Positions 17,801 through 26,561 of a stretch of DNA of 64,000 nt are shown here, one piece after another. The position numbers and the translations under genes are program-made. The number at the start of each line of letters is the position of its first letter. Positions within the stretch are counted from its first letter, which is position 1. Under the pieces are notes generated by a model. That model did not search any database. It saw nothing but the letters and a program-made list of their open reading frames with translations, and was not told the DNA's origin. The DNA comes from Archangiaceae bacterium (GTDB lineage: Bacteria > Myxococcota > Myxococcia > Myxococcales > Myxococcaceae), in the NCBI GenBank assembly GCA_016714225.1, contig JADJNS010000007.1:1-64000 (forward strand). The letters are read 5' to 3'.

Positions 17801-18396
17801 CCGCGTCTCAGCAGAAGGTTCTTCAGATGGTGGCCGAGGGCACCGTGACGCCCGACGAAGGTCAGCAGCTGCTGGCCGCGCTGGGCGCGCGCCGGCGCTC
17901 GGCGTGGTCGTGGCTGTTCAACCCGATGGCCGCGCTGTCGACCCGTTGGACGCTGGGGCTCACCGCTGCGGTGGTGTTGGCGGCGGCGTTCGCACCGCCG
18001 GGCTCGACGGGCGCTCGACGCCCACGCCGCCGCGCTCCCGCTGAGCGACCGGCAGCTGCTCGCCGAGCTGCTCGCCGCGCTGGTGGTGCCCTCGGCGGTG
18101 TTCTGGCTCACGGGCCTGATCGCCCGCGGGCCGATGCGGTGGTGGCGCGCTCGATGGGCCGCGGCTGGTGGGGGTGGGCGTGGCTGCCGCGCCGCCGACC
18201 CGGCGCGTACCTGTCGCCGCTGGTGATGGTGCTCGCTCTGGTCACCGTGGCGCTGGTGGGGTGGTCCATCACGGTGCTGGTGATGTCGTACCGCACCGTC
18301 ACCCGGCTCACCGGCGCGCGCCTGGTGGTGTCGTTGCTCGCCGGCCTGGTGGTCGCCGAAGGCGCCTCGAAGCTGGTCTGGCACTGGGTGGCCTGA
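17797..18396 (+). CDS. YIP1-like multispanning membrane protein, with two compensating frameshifts
   Basis: Starts with a short helical hairpin (QKVLQMVAEGTVTPDEGQQL) like those in SHOCT-type or DUF2089 proteins, then five predicted membrane segments, including LGLTAAVVLAAAF and LVMVLALVTVALVGWSITVL. Between about 18010 and 18150 the open frame turns into an Arg-rich string, while another frame reads LSDRQLLAELLAALVVPSAV, then FWLTGLIARGPMRWW, clearly a membrane segment typical of YIP1 family proteins. Two opposite indels therefore interrupt the gene. It overlaps the DUF2089 gene and probably forms a regulator/membrane-sensor pair with it. This pairing is inferred. Confidence 0.6.
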   Translation: MTASQQKVLQMVAEGTVTPDEGQQLLAALGARRRSAWSWLFNPMAALSTRWTLGLTAAVVLAAAFAPPGSTGARRPRRRAPAERPAAARRAARRAGGALGGVLAHGPDRPRADAVVARSMGRGWWGWAWLPRRRPGAYLSPLVMVLALVTVALVGWSITVLVMSYRTVTRLTGARLVVSLLAGLVVAEGASKLVWHWVA

Positions 18397-18458
18397 AGAC
18401 CTTCTGAACGAAGTGGCGGTTCATTTCACACGCGCCCTGAGCGCGAGAGGAGACGTGT

Positions 18459-19864
18459 ATGCGAAGCATCGGCTCGTTGGTGGTGGTGGGACTGTTGATC
18501 GAAGGCTGCGCGAGCGTGCCCGGCCGGCGGCGACGGTCGCCACCGCGGCGGAGGAACCGCAGCTCGTCGGAGCGTGGCATGGCGCGATCGAAGCGCCGAA
18601 CCAGAAGATCGCGATCGACCTTCGCGTGACCGGCGACGAGGCGCACCTCGCGGGGCAGCTCGACGTTCGCGGGCAGGGGCTGCGCGATCTCCCGGTGGCG
18701 ATCACGCGGCCGGCGCCCGGCCAGGTGCTGCTGACCATGACGCTGCCGGGCGGGCAGAGCGTGAGCTTCGAGGGCGCGTGGGCGTCGCCCCGGCTGGCCG
18801 GCACGTACCACCAGGGCGGCGCCACCTCGGCGTTCTGGCTCGAGCGGGGAGCTGCTGCGGTCAAACCGGCCGAGGCGGCGGCGGGCGATGGGTTCCGCGA
18901 GGTGCCCGCCTCGTTCGAGAACGGCCCGGTGCACCTCGCCGGCACGCTCACCCTGCCCGACCCTGCCGTCAGCCTGCCGGCGGTCGCGGTGCTGGTGACC
19001 GGCTCGGGCCCCCAAGACCGCAACGAAGAGATCTTCGGCTTCAAGCTCTTCGAAGAGCTCGCCCACACCCTGGCCAGGGCCGGCATCGCGACCCTGCGCT
19101 ACGACGATCGCGGCGTGGGCGCGTCGACCGGCGACTTCTTCGCCGCCACCACCTGGGACTTCTCGACCGACGCCGAAGCGGCCATCGCCTTCTTGCGCAC
19201 CCGCCCCGAGGTCGACCGCGCGCGCATCGGCATCATCGGCCACAGCGAAGGCGGGCTGGTGGGGCCGATGGTCGCCGCGCGCGACCCCAAGGTGGCCTTC
19301 GTGGTGCTGCTCGCGGGCCCCGGCCAATCGTCCGACGCGCTGCTGATCGCACAGACCCGCCTCGTGGCCGAGCGCGAGGGCAAGCCCCAGGCCGACATCG
19401 ACCGTGAGGTCGCCGCCTCGCGAAAGGTGATGGCGCTGCTCAAGGCCGGCAAAGATCTCTCGTCGATGGAAGCCGAGCTGGGCGCGCTGTGCCCCGAGCC
19501 GTGCAAAGCGCGAGGCGAGTTCATCAAGCGCGAGCGCTGGCAGTCAGAGTCGCCGTGGTTCCGCTTCTTCGCGACGTATGACCCCGCACCGACCCTCGCG
19601 AAGGTGCGCTGCCCGGTGCTCGCCCTCGGTGGCAGCCTCGACGTGCAGGTGCCCAGCGACCTCAACCTGCCGCTGATCAAGAAGGCGCTGGCCCAGGCCC
19701 ACAACCCGCGCGTCTCGATTCAAGAGATCGCGGGCATGAACCACGTGCTGCAGGCGGCCAAGACCGGCGCGGTGTCCGAGTACGCGAAGCTGCCCAAGCG
19801 GCTCGAGCCCTCGGTCGCCCCCCGCATCATCGGCTGGGTGGCGGCGCTCGAGCCCACCCCCTGA
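18459..19864 (+). CDS. Lipoprotein alpha/beta hydrolase (S9/BAAT-like), frameshifted near N-terminus
   Basis: Predicted exported hydrolase of about 468 residues. A strong GAGAGGAG site precedes the ATG at 18459, whose frame gives a lipoprotein-type signal (MRSIGSLVVVGLLIEGC). The frame breaks near 18525 and the rest is in the next frame: a beta-rich N-domain (QLVGAWHGAIEAPNQKIAID) followed by an alpha/beta hydrolase with LVTGSGPQDRNE, LRYDDRGVGAS, nucleophile IIGHSEGG, acid region LALGGSLDVQVPSD and histidine AGMNHVLQ. The arrangement matches bacterial alpha/beta hydrolases of the COG1073 type with unknown ester or peptide substrates. A one-frame caller would place the start at 18413. Confidence 0.75.
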
Positions 19865-19874
19865 AGCCTCGCGC

Positions 19875-20154
19875 TCACTGCAGCGTGACGTCGAGGTTGG
19901 CGACCCCGAAGAAGATGTCGGCGGGCTGCCGGCGCAGCTCGAGCACCGCGCCGCCGGTGCCGAGCAGCGCGGGCGTGAACGGCGCGTGCACCGCCCGCCA
20001 CGACGTGCTCGAGGTCGCCCACGGCGGCTGCCAGCCGTCGATGACCACCACCCGGCTCAGCCGATCGAGGCCCGGCCCCGCGCACTCGGCCTCGCCGGCG
20101 AAGGCGATGGCCGCCGCGCGGTGGGGGGAAGCGGCTCGTCGGGAGGGCGAAATC
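19875..20154 (-). pseudogene. Gene remnant or frameshifted C-terminal fragment
   Basis: A leftward frame of about 90 codons with coding-like composition ends at 19875 (EAECAGPGLDRLSRVVVIDG, then AVLELRRQPADIFFGVANLD). It has no start codon: a TAG lies at 20155-20157 and no ribosome-binding site is visible. It looks like the 3' end of a secreted or binding-domain protein whose 5' part has been lost, in the same damaged stretch as the truncated genes at 21.0-21.8 kb. I do not recognise the family. Confidence 0.4.
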
Positions 20155-20157
20155 TAC

Positions 20158-20307
20158 ACGGCTGGCGCTGCGGGAGGCGCCGGCACGCAAGGGGGGGCTG
20201 GCGGGCTTTTCATTACCAGCGCCCCAGGCGCAAGTTATGCGCAGTCGGACACCGGCGGCGCAGACTCCGCGCCGGCAACGGAAGGAACGGGGCCACGCCC
20301 CACAGTC
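20158..20307. other. Intergenic stretch, nothing recognised
   Basis: A short non-coding interval between the remnant ending at 19875 and the DksA-like gene. I see no tRNA, terminator with a U-tract or repeat. Confidence 0.35.
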
Positions 20308-20712
20308 TCAGCGCCGGCGGCCCTGCGGCTCGGGCTCGGTGCAGCCTTCGCATCGCGCAGCTTCGGGCATCGCGCGCAAACGCTGCCGGCCGATCGCGGT
20401 GCCGCATCGCTCGCAGTGCCCATAGCTGCCCTGCTGCATTCGCTTGAGCGCACCGTCGATCTCCGCCAACTCGCGCTTCTCGTCGTGCGTGAACCCCTCG
20501 CGCACCTCGCTCACGGGCTGCCCGGTGCTCCGCCGACGCGCCGTGTGCTCGATGGCCGAGCGCCGACTCGTCAAGGCGTCGCGCATAGACTCGTAGTACT
20601 TGTCCACGTCCCGTTCACTGAGCAGCAATCGTGCCCGCCCCAACCGCTCCCCCGGCAGGGTATGCGCCTTGCTGCGCAACAGGGTCATGAAGACCTTCAC
20701 CAGCGACCTCAT
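20308..20712 (-). CDS. DksA/TraR family C4 zinc-finger protein
   Basis: Small RNA-polymerase-associated regulator, about 134 residues. An N-terminal helical region (DVDKYYESMRDALTSRRSAI) precedes the family core KRMQQGSYGHCERCGTAIGR and EAARCEGC, giving a C-x2-C and C-x2-C zinc site. DksA-like proteins enter the polymerase secondary channel and modulate initiation; whether this one has the acidic coiled-coil tip is not obvious. ATG codons at 20748, 20745, 20712 and 20688 are all possible; 20712 is a compromise. Neighbours are gene fragments, so context gives no clue to the regulon. Confidence 0.75.
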   Translation of the reverse strand: MRSLVKVFMTLLRSKAHTLPGERLGRARLLLSERDVDKYYESMRDALTSRRSAIEHTARRRSTGQPVSEVREGFTHDEKRELAEIDGALKRMQQGSYGHCERCGTAIGRQRLRAMPEAARCEGCTEPEPQGRRR

Positions 20713-20829
20713 CGGTCGGCCGCAACTGTCCGGCTTCGAAGCCATCATGGAGCTGGTGGTCGGCGTCGCCTGAGTCTCCGCAGGCCTCACCGTCGCCTTC
20801 GCACCCGATGGCTCGCCGCCGCGCTCACC

Positions 20830-20997
20830 GTGCAGATCAACCGCTTCGCGCGGCTCGCGTCGCTGCTCGCCGGCGGTTCGCTGATGGTGTTCATCGCCAC
20901 CGAGGTGGTGCTGCTTCGCCCGCATCACCCGCTGCCGCTGCTGCTCTTCGCCGTGGGAGCCGGCATCGCCGCACCCGCGCTTCCCCGCCGCACCTGA
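20830..20997 (+). CDS. Small membrane protein (about 55 aa)
   Basis: The frame from a GTG at 20830 gives two hydrophobic helices (FARLASLLAGGSLMVFIATE and PLPLLLFAVGAGIAAPAL) separated by a His/Pro-rich turn and ending RRT. There is no recognised family. No good ribosome-binding site is visible, and the upstream frame is open, so the start is uncertain. Confidence 0.4.
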   Translation: MQINRFARLASLLAGGSLMVFIATEVVLLRPHHPLPLLLFAVGAGIAAPALPRRT

Positions 20998-21053
20998 GGG
21001 AGCCCGCCGCTCACGCGCAGCGTTTGCACGCAGACGCATGAAAAGCCGGCGCG

Positions 21054-21428
21054 TCAGCGGGCGAGCAGGTCGCCCACCGTCGCAGGGCGGCGGCCGATCA
21101 GCTGCTGCAGCGTGGGGTCGACCGGCGCGAACTCTCCGCGGCGGGCGGCCACGAACATGCCCAGCGAGATCTTCACCACGTGCGGCGGCAGCCCGTACTT
21201 CGCCAGGCGCGCGGCGAACGCGTCGTCCGACACCGTGACGCGGCGAAGCTCCTTCCCGGCCACCTTCGACGCGAGTCGCGCCAGGCCTTCGAAGTCGAGC
21301 GCCTCGGGGCCGGTGAGCGGCGGGGTCGGGCCTTCGAAGCGGCCCTCGTCGCACAGCACCGCGGCGGCGCCTTCGGCCAGGTCGGCGTGCGACACCCACG
21401 AGAGCCTGTACCGGTTGTTCGGCGACAA
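21054..21428 (-). pseudogene. Truncated NmrA-like NAD(P)-dependent reductase (C-terminal part only)
   Basis: About 120 residues matching the C-terminal half of NmrA/QorB-type reductases: SWVSHADLAEGAAAVLCD, GPEALDFEGLARLASKVAGK, LPPHVVKISLGMFVAARRGE and a usual family ending (TLQQLIGRRPATVGDLLAR). The NAD(P)-binding Rossmann part with its GxxGxxG motif, which should precede this, is missing. The sequence stops being family-like at about 21410, exactly where a divergent TetR gene begins in mid-domain. It is either a real deletion product or a mis-assembly. Confidence 0.65.
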
Positions 21429-21795
21429 AGACGGGCTGCTCGAGGCGGTGGCCGAAGACCAGCTGGCCCGCTACATCGCCCGCAAGAAGGCCCACCCGCC
21501 CAGGGCGAAACCCCTCGACGACCTGCGCCTGGGGTGGGACCTGAACGTCGAGTTCAACCTGCAGCACCCGGCGGTGTTCGCGATCTTGAGCTCAGACACC
21601 CGGCCGGCCTCGCTGGCGCGGGTGGCGGCGGGAGGCATCGACGTGCTGCGCGCCCGCATTCGCGCGGTCGCAGCGGCGGGGCTGTTCCGCGACGCCTTCT
21701 TGAAGGGGTATCAGAACCCCGACGACTTCCTGTGCCCCGCGGGCGAGCAGCGCGCTGACCTGCTCGCGGGCCTGCCGGTCTTCACCGCCGAATAG
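21395..21795 (+). pseudogene. Truncated TetR-family regulator (lacks most of its HTH)
   Basis: The frame reads SLYRLFGDKDGLLEAVAEDQ, which is the recognition-helix end of a TetR DNA-binding domain, followed by a complete ligand-binding region (LQHPAVFAILSSDTRPASLA, then YQNPDDFLCPAGEQRADLLA). The first 30 or so residues of the domain are absent; the upstream sequence belongs to the oppositely oriented reductase. TetR regulators are commonly transcribed divergently from the reductases they control, so the missing piece is probably the shared promoter plus both gene starts. Confidence 0.65.
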
Positions 21796-21813
21796 GGCTG
21801 GAGAAAAGCAGAA

Positions 21814-21841
21814 GGCCCGGTTCACTTTCGCGAACCGGGCC
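21814..21841. terminator. Bidirectional terminator between tetR remnant and tRNA-Lys
   Basis: GGCCCGGTTC and GAACCGGGCC form a perfect 10-bp stem around an 8-base loop. It is followed rightward by TCTTAACTTTCTT and leftward by TTCTGCTTTT. It can serve both the rightward gene and the leftward tRNA. Confidence 0.8.
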
Positions 21842-21858
21842 CTCTTAACTTTCTTCTA

Positions 21859-21931
21859 TGAGAGCGGAGGGAATCGAACCCACAACCTATGGATTAAGAG
21901 TCCATTGCTCTGCCAATTGAGCTACGCTCCC
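21859..21931 (-). tRNA. tRNA-Lys (CTT)
   Basis: On the minus strand the 73-base cloverleaf has acceptor GGGAGCG paired with CGCTCTC (one G-U), D-arm GCTC..GAGC, anticodon stem ATGGA/TCCAT with loop CTCTTAA (anticodon CTT) and T-arm with TTCGATT. The 3' CCA is not encoded. Confidence 0.95.
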
Positions 21932-21952
21932 GTACGTCTGAGGCGGCGGCTT

Positions 21953-22942
21953 CTATGAGCTTTGCCCCTGGCGTGTCAACGCTGGTGACGAGCCCCCTGC
22001 TGCTTTCTGACGCCCGAGGATCAGCAGCCGCACCCCCACCGCGAAGATGCCCATGACGACGAACTGGGCCGGAGTGAGCCCCGCGTACCGCTTGTCGACG
22101 AAGCCCAGGTCGTCGGCCCGAACGAAATCGAGGCTGAAGCGGCACACCGAGTAGATCGTCGCCAGGAGCCCCATCAGCATGCCGGTGCCGTAGAGCTTCT
22201 TCCGCAGCGCCCAGATCAGCGCCGAGATCGACGCAAGCACGAAGAAGTCGGCCAGTCCCAGGTCGTACCGCGGCCCGCCGTACTTGATGCCGGTCAGCGC
22301 GTCGACCACCGGGTACGCCACCGCGAGCGGCGACTCGGTGCGCCAGCCCGGGTGATCGTGCACCAGGTAGCAGCCGATGCGCGCGATCGCCCAGCCCGGC
22401 GCCGTGCCCAACGCCAGCGCGTCGACATACGGCGTGAGCGGAATCTTCTCTTTGCGGAAGAAGATGAAGATGCCCGCCAGCGCGCCCAGCACGCCGCCCA
22501 TCGACGACAGCCCGTCCCACGCCTTCACCGTGGTGACGAAGTCCGAGTGCCGCTCGGGAAACGCCTTGTCGGTGACCAGGTAGTAGATGCCCGCCAGCAC
22601 CCCGAAGATCACCCAGCGCGCGTTCTCGGACATCTTCAGCCGGTAGATGAAGATGCCGGCCACCGCGAACGCGAACACCGTCGCCAGCGTCAGCCCCACG
22701 TCGTGCACCAGCTCAAGGTGGTACGCGAAGATGTGCATGAAGTGACCGCCCAGCAGGCCGATCACCACCGCCCACGGCACCACGTCGCGCAGCGGAGTGT
22801 CGTCGCCCGGGCCGTACTTCTTCGCCGCGCGCGCCGCGACCAGCGCGCCGGTGATCACCCCGGCCGTCGACAGCACGCCGAAGACGTCGATCTTCTGCCC
22901 GAACGGCAACGGCAGGTGCGGGAGGCTGATGTATGGGAACAC
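21953..22942 (-). CDS. lgt: Prolipoprotein diacylglyceryl transferase
   Basis: Inner-membrane enzyme that transfers diacylglycerol from phosphatidylglycerol to the lipobox cysteine, the first step of lipoprotein maturation. It has 329 residues, near the usual 270-330. About seven membrane helices are visible. The family motifs are present: the conserved GLSSMGGVLGALAG segment (equivalent to the HGG-containing loop) and ARIGCYLVHDHPGWRTESPL, with the R-x2-GC..HDH pattern. The enzyme should be heavily used here, since many genes in the window encode lipoproteins. The ATG start overlaps that of the divergent glycosyltransferase by 10 bp. Confidence 0.93.
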   Translation of the reverse strand: MFPYISLPHLPLPFGQKIDVFGVLSTAGVITGALVAARAAKKYGPGDDTPLRDVVPWAVVIGLLGGHFMHIFAYHLELVHDVGLTLATVFAFAVAGIFIYRLKMSENARWVIFGVLAGIYYLVTDKAFPERHSDFVTTVKAWDGLSSMGGVLGALAGIFIFFRKEKIPLTPYVDALALGTAPGWAIARIGCYLVHDHPGWRTESPLAVAYPVVDALTGIKYGGPRYDLGLADFFVLASISALIWALRKKLYGTGMLMGLLATIYSVCRFSLDFVRADDLGFVDKRYAGLTPAQFVVMGIFAVGVRLLILGRQKAAGGSSPALTRQGQSS

Positions 22943-23964
22943 GTGAAGGTATCTGCCAACAAAAGCCCGCCGTGTCTTCTTCCTTGGTCGTTCACCCGCA
23001 CTTTCACGCGCGCTTCACCGGAGCGACCCGCCACGTCGAGACCGTGGTCCCCCTGCTCCGCCCGGCGCTCGACGCGCGGGTGATGGGCACCGTGCTGCGG
23101 CCTGAGCTGCCCCGCATCTCGTGGGCAGAGCTGTGGCGCCGCGCCGGCACCGAGCCGGTCATCTGGCACGCCCACCGCGTCAACGAGCTCGCCGTCGGCC
23201 TGCTGCTCCGCGCGCTCGGTCGAAAAGTCCGCGTCGTGTGGACGAGGCACTCCACCGGCCGCCCTGCCCGCCTCACCTCGCTTCTCGCTCGCCGCGCCGA
23301 CCGCGTCATCGCCGTCTCGCCCGAGTCTGCCCAGGCCCTCGCCCTGCCCGCCCAGGTCATCGGCCACGGCGTCGACGTCGACCGCTTCACTGCCGGCCCC
23401 CCAGACCGCTCGAGCGCCTGGGCGGCCCTCGGGCTCGGCGGCGAATACGGCATCGGCGTCATCGGCCGCGTGCGCCCCGACAAGGGCGTGGGCGACTTCG
23501 CCGCCGCGGTGAAGCCGCTGCTCGAAGGGCACCCAAAGTGGCGCGCCGCGCTCGTCGGCCTCGCCAGGCCGAGCGAGCGCGCCTGGGCCGAGCGCCTGGG
23601 CGTGCACCTCGCCGGCGAGGTGAGCGACGTCGAGCGCTGGTACCGCGGCCTCTCGATCGTGGTGATGCCGTCGCACGCCGAGAGCTTCGGGCTGGTGCGC
23701 GCCGAGGCCCTCGCCGCCGGCTGCTGCCTCGTCACCACCCGCTTGAACGCCCTCGACGCGAAGATCGAGCACGGCCAGAACGGCTTCGTCTACCCGCCCG
23801 GCGACGTGAACGCGCTGCGCGAGATCTTGAGCCAGCTGATGCGCGACCCTGCCCGCGCCCGCGACGTCGGAGCCGCCGGCGCCGAGCTCGCCCGCCGCGA
23901 GCTCTCGGCCCAACGCGAGGTCGACCAACTGCGCGCGCTCTACGCCTCGCTCACCGCGCCGTAG
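22933..23964 (+). CDS. Family 4 glycosyltransferase
   Basis: GT-B fold glycosyltransferase of 343 residues. The N-terminus VVHPHFHARFTGATRHVETV is typical of GT4 enzymes acting on lipopolysaccharide core or capsule. The C-terminal nucleotide-sugar site has IGVIGRVRPDKGVGDFAAAV and the E-x7-E motif ESFGLVRAEALAAG. A GGAGG at 22921-22925 favours the ATG at 22933, although homology begins near a GTG at 22972. It is divergent from lgt and its 3' end overlaps that of nhaA by 14 bp. A role in envelope glycan synthesis is likely; the sugar is unknown. Confidence 0.85.
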   Translation: MGTREGICQQKPAVSSSLVVHPHFHARFTGATRHVETVVPLLRPALDARVMGTVLRPELPRISWAELWRRAGTEPVIWHAHRVNELAVGLLLRALGRKVRVVWTRHSTGRPARLTSLLARRADRVIAVSPESAQALALPAQVIGHGVDVDRFTAGPPDRSSAWAALGLGGEYGIGVIGRVRPDKGVGDFAAAVKPLLEGHPKWRAALVGLARPSERAWAERLGVHLAGEVSDVERWYRGLSIVVMPSHAESFGLVRAEALAAGCCLVTTRLNALDAKIEHGQNGFVYPPGDVNALREILSQLMRDPARARDVGAAGAELARRELSAQREVDQLRALYASLTAP

Positions 23965-25096
23965 CCGGCCGCGACGCCCGCAGCACCGCCGCGCCGACCA
24001 CGCCCGCCGCCAGCGAGCCCGCCAGCACGCCCAGCTTCGCCTCGTCGAGCAGCATGGGGTCGGCGTACGCCAGGTTCGCGATGAACAGCGCCACCGTGAA
24101 GCCGATGCCCGCCACCACCGACACCCCGTACAGCTGCCGGTAGCTCGCCCCGCCGGGCATCGGCGCCAGCTTGAGCTTCACCGCCAGCGCCGCCACCGAG
24201 AAGATGCCCAGCTGCTTGCCGATGAACAGCCCCAGCCCCACCCCCCACACCACCTCAGCCGACAGCTGCTCGCGCGTCAGCCCTCCCAGCTCGAGCCCCG
24301 AGTTCGCCAGCGCGAACAGCGGCATCACCCCGAACGCCACGTACGGGTGCAGCGGGTCGCGATCGCCGTGCGCCCCAGTGGGAATCATCAGCCCCACCAC
24401 CACCCCGCTCAGCGTCGCGTGAATGCCCCCGCGGTGCAGCGCGAACCACAGCGCCACCCCCACCAACGCGTAGAGCCACCAGCCCGTCACGCCCCGCCAG
24501 TTCATCACTCCCAGCACCGCCACCACCGCCGCCGCCGCCAGCAGCCACGCGACGCTCAGCCCGTGCCCGTAGAACACCGCGATCACCAGAATGCCGCCGA
24601 TGTCGTCGAAGATCGCCAGCGCGGTCACGAACACCACCAGCTCGCGCGGCACCCGCTTCTCGAGCAGCTTGAGCACCCCCACGCAGAAGGCGATGTCGGT
24701 GGCCATCGGCACGCCCCACCCCGAACGCACCTCGGGCCGGTGCGCGAACACCAGAAACACCAGCGCCGGCACCACCATGCCGCCTACCGCCGCCGCCGCC
24801 GGCAGCGCCGCCTTGGCCACCGAGTCCATCGCGCCGCTCACCAGCTCGCGCTTGATCTCGGCGCCCACCACCAGAAAGAAGACCGCCATCAGCCCGTCGT
24901 CGATCACCTCGCGCAGCGAGAACCCAGCGCCCCACGGGCGGTACCCGAACACCGCCCGGTAGCTCGCCGCATCGACGTTCGCCCACGCGAGCGCCGCCGC
25001 CGCGCAAGCGAACAGCAGCACTCCGCTCGACGCTTCCAGCTGAACGAACTTCTGAAACGGCCGCAGCACGGCGCGCAAAGGGCTCGTCGATGGCAT
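23951..25096 (-). CDS. nhaA: Na+/H+ antiporter NhaA
   Basis: Inner-membrane antiporter exporting Na+ or Li+ in exchange for protons; about 381 residues and 11-12 helices. Diagnostic segments are VVGAEIKRELVSGAM, MATDIAFCVGVLKLL (including the Asp equivalent to D133) and IFDDIGGILVIAVFY with the paired Asp equivalent to D163/D164. The closing helices contain VAGIGFTVALFIANLAY. I chose the ATG at 25096 (MPSTSP), which matches family length; the frame is open to 25285 but that extension is Arg-rich and unlikely. It is divergent from ino1. Confidence 0.93.
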   Translation of the reverse strand: MPSTSPLRAVLRPFQKFVQLEASSGVLLFACAAAALAWANVDAASYRAVFGYRPWGAGFSLREVIDDGLMAVFFLVVGAEIKRELVSGAMDSVAKAALPAAAAVGGMVVPALVFLVFAHRPEVRSGWGVPMATDIAFCVGVLKLLEKRVPRELVVFVTALAIFDDIGGILVIAVFYGHGLSVAWLLAAAAVVAVLGVMNWRGVTGWWLYALVGVALWFALHRGGIHATLSGVVVGLMIPTGAHGDRDPLHPYVAFGVMPLFALANSGLELGGLTREQLSAEVVWGVGLGLFIGKQLGIFSVAALAVKLKLAPMPGGASYRQLYGVSVVAGIGFTVALFIANLAYADPMLLDEAKLGVLAGSLAAGVVGAAVLRASRPATAR

Positions 25097-25283
25097 CGCC
25101 ACTCTCGTGCGTGCAGAGGTGGCCCGACCCCCGCGCTTGCCTGCAGCGACCATCGCTGCACCCTTGGTTCCTCTACTGACCCGCGAATCAGCCAGCACCC
25201 CAAATTTCTCGCGTCCGCGCTCGACCTCACCCGCGGCCGCTCCTATACGAGCGCCTCCTCGTTTTTGGAAAGGCACCCACATC

Positions 25284-26369
25284 ATGAAGCAGATCAGACT
25301 GGCAATCGCTGGTGTTGGAAATTGCGCGAGCTCGTTGGTTCAGGGCCTCGACTACTACAAGCCCCAGAAGTCGACCCAGAGCGCGGGCCTGATGCACCCC
25401 GACATCGGTGGCTACACCCTGCAAGACGTGAAGGTGGTCGCCGCCTTCGACATCGACAAGCGCAAGGTCGGCAAGCCCGTCGAGCAGGCCGTGTTCGCGC
25501 TCCCCAACAACACCAAGGTCTTTCAGTCCGAGCTCACCGCCACCGGCGTCACCGTGCAGATGGCCCCCGTGCACGACGGCGTCGCCGCGCACATGAAGAA
25601 CTACCCCGATGACCAGGCCTTCCGTCAGGCCGATCTCCCGGGCGTCGACGTCGCCAAGGTGCTCAAAGAGACCAAGGCCGACGTGCTCGTCTGCTACCTC
25701 CCCGTCGGCTCCGAGAACGCCATTCGCTACTACGCCCAGGCGTGCCTCGACGCCGGCGTGGCGATGGTGAACTGCGTCCCCGTGTTCATCGCCTCGAACC
25801 CCGAGTGGGCCGAGCGCTTCAAGAAGGCCGGCCTGCCGATCGTCGGTGACGACATCAAGAGCCAGGTCGGCGCCACCATCATTCACCGCACCCTCACCCG
25901 CCTGATGGGTGACCGCGGCGTTCAGCTCGAGCGCACCTACCAGCTCAACACCGGCGGCAACACCGACTTCCTCAACATGCTCGAGCACGACCGCCTCAAG
26001 TCGAAGAAGATCTCCAAGACCGAGTCGGTGCAGTCGCAGCTCGACACCCGCCTGGACCCGGTCAACATCCACATCGGCCCCAGCGACTTCGTGGCCTGGC
26101 AGAAGGACAACAAGCTCTGCTTCCTCCGCATGGAGTGGCGCGGCTTCGGCGACGTCCCCATGAACCTCGAGATGCGCCTCTCGGTCGAAGACTCGCCCAA
26201 CAGCGCCGGCGTCGCCATCGACGCCATTCGCCTCGCCAAGCTCGCCCGCGACCGCGGCATCGGCGGCCCGCTGCTCGAGGCCTCGGCCTACCTGATGAAG
26301 CACCCGCCCCAGCAGATGCGCGACACCGAGGCCCACGACCGCCTCGAGGCGTTCATCGCCGGCAAGTGA
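25284..26369 (+). CDS. ino1: Myo-inositol-1-phosphate synthase
   Basis: Converts glucose-6-phosphate to inositol-3-phosphate with NAD+ as cofactor, the entry step to inositol lipids and related compounds. The protein is 361 residues, typical of the archaeal/actinobacterial short form. The Rossmann motif is LAIAGVGNCASSLVQGL. Other family blocks are ADVLVCYLPVGSENAIRYYA, PIVGDDIKSQVGATIIHRTL, TYQLNTGGNTDFLNM and GPSDFVAWQKDNKLCFLRME, with the catalytic lysines in the LKSKKISKT segment. GGAAAGG precedes the ATG. A strong terminator follows, so it is probably a single-gene transcript. Confidence 0.95.
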   Translation: MKQIRLAIAGVGNCASSLVQGLDYYKPQKSTQSAGLMHPDIGGYTLQDVKVVAAFDIDKRKVGKPVEQAVFALPNNTKVFQSELTATGVTVQMAPVHDGVAAHMKNYPDDQAFRQADLPGVDVAKVLKETKADVLVCYLPVGSENAIRYYAQACLDAGVAMVNCVPVFIASNPEWAERFKKAGLPIVGDDIKSQVGATIIHRTLTRLMGDRGVQLERTYQLNTGGNTDFLNMLEHDRLKSKKISKTESVQSQLDTRLDPVNIHIGPSDFVAWQKDNKLCFLRMEWRGFGDVPMNLEMRLSVEDSPNSAGVAIDAIRLAKLARDRGIGGPLLEASAYLMKHPPQQMRDTEAHDRLEAFIAGK

Positions 26370-26395
26370 GCTTCACCTGACGTTCTGCTGAACCG

Positions 26396-26427
26396 AGGGC
26401 TCGGAGCGTTCAAGCTCCGGGCCCTCT
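26396..26427 (+). terminator. Rho-independent terminator after ino1
   Basis: A 13-bp stem (GAGGGCTCGGAGC with GCTCCGGGCCCTC, one T-G pair) has a 6-base loop and is followed by TTCGTTTCG. It lies 27 bp after the ino1 stop. Confidence 0.8.
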
Positions 26428-26561
26428 TCGTTTCGTCGCGCCCATGCGACGAGGGGCAGCGACTTCGCGCCTGGCTGCTCCACCCGCCGCGCCAAGCCCC
26501 CGACTTTTCGAACCCACCCGAGCACCCACCCCCGGCCCCGCGCTTGCCCTACCGCGGCCGC

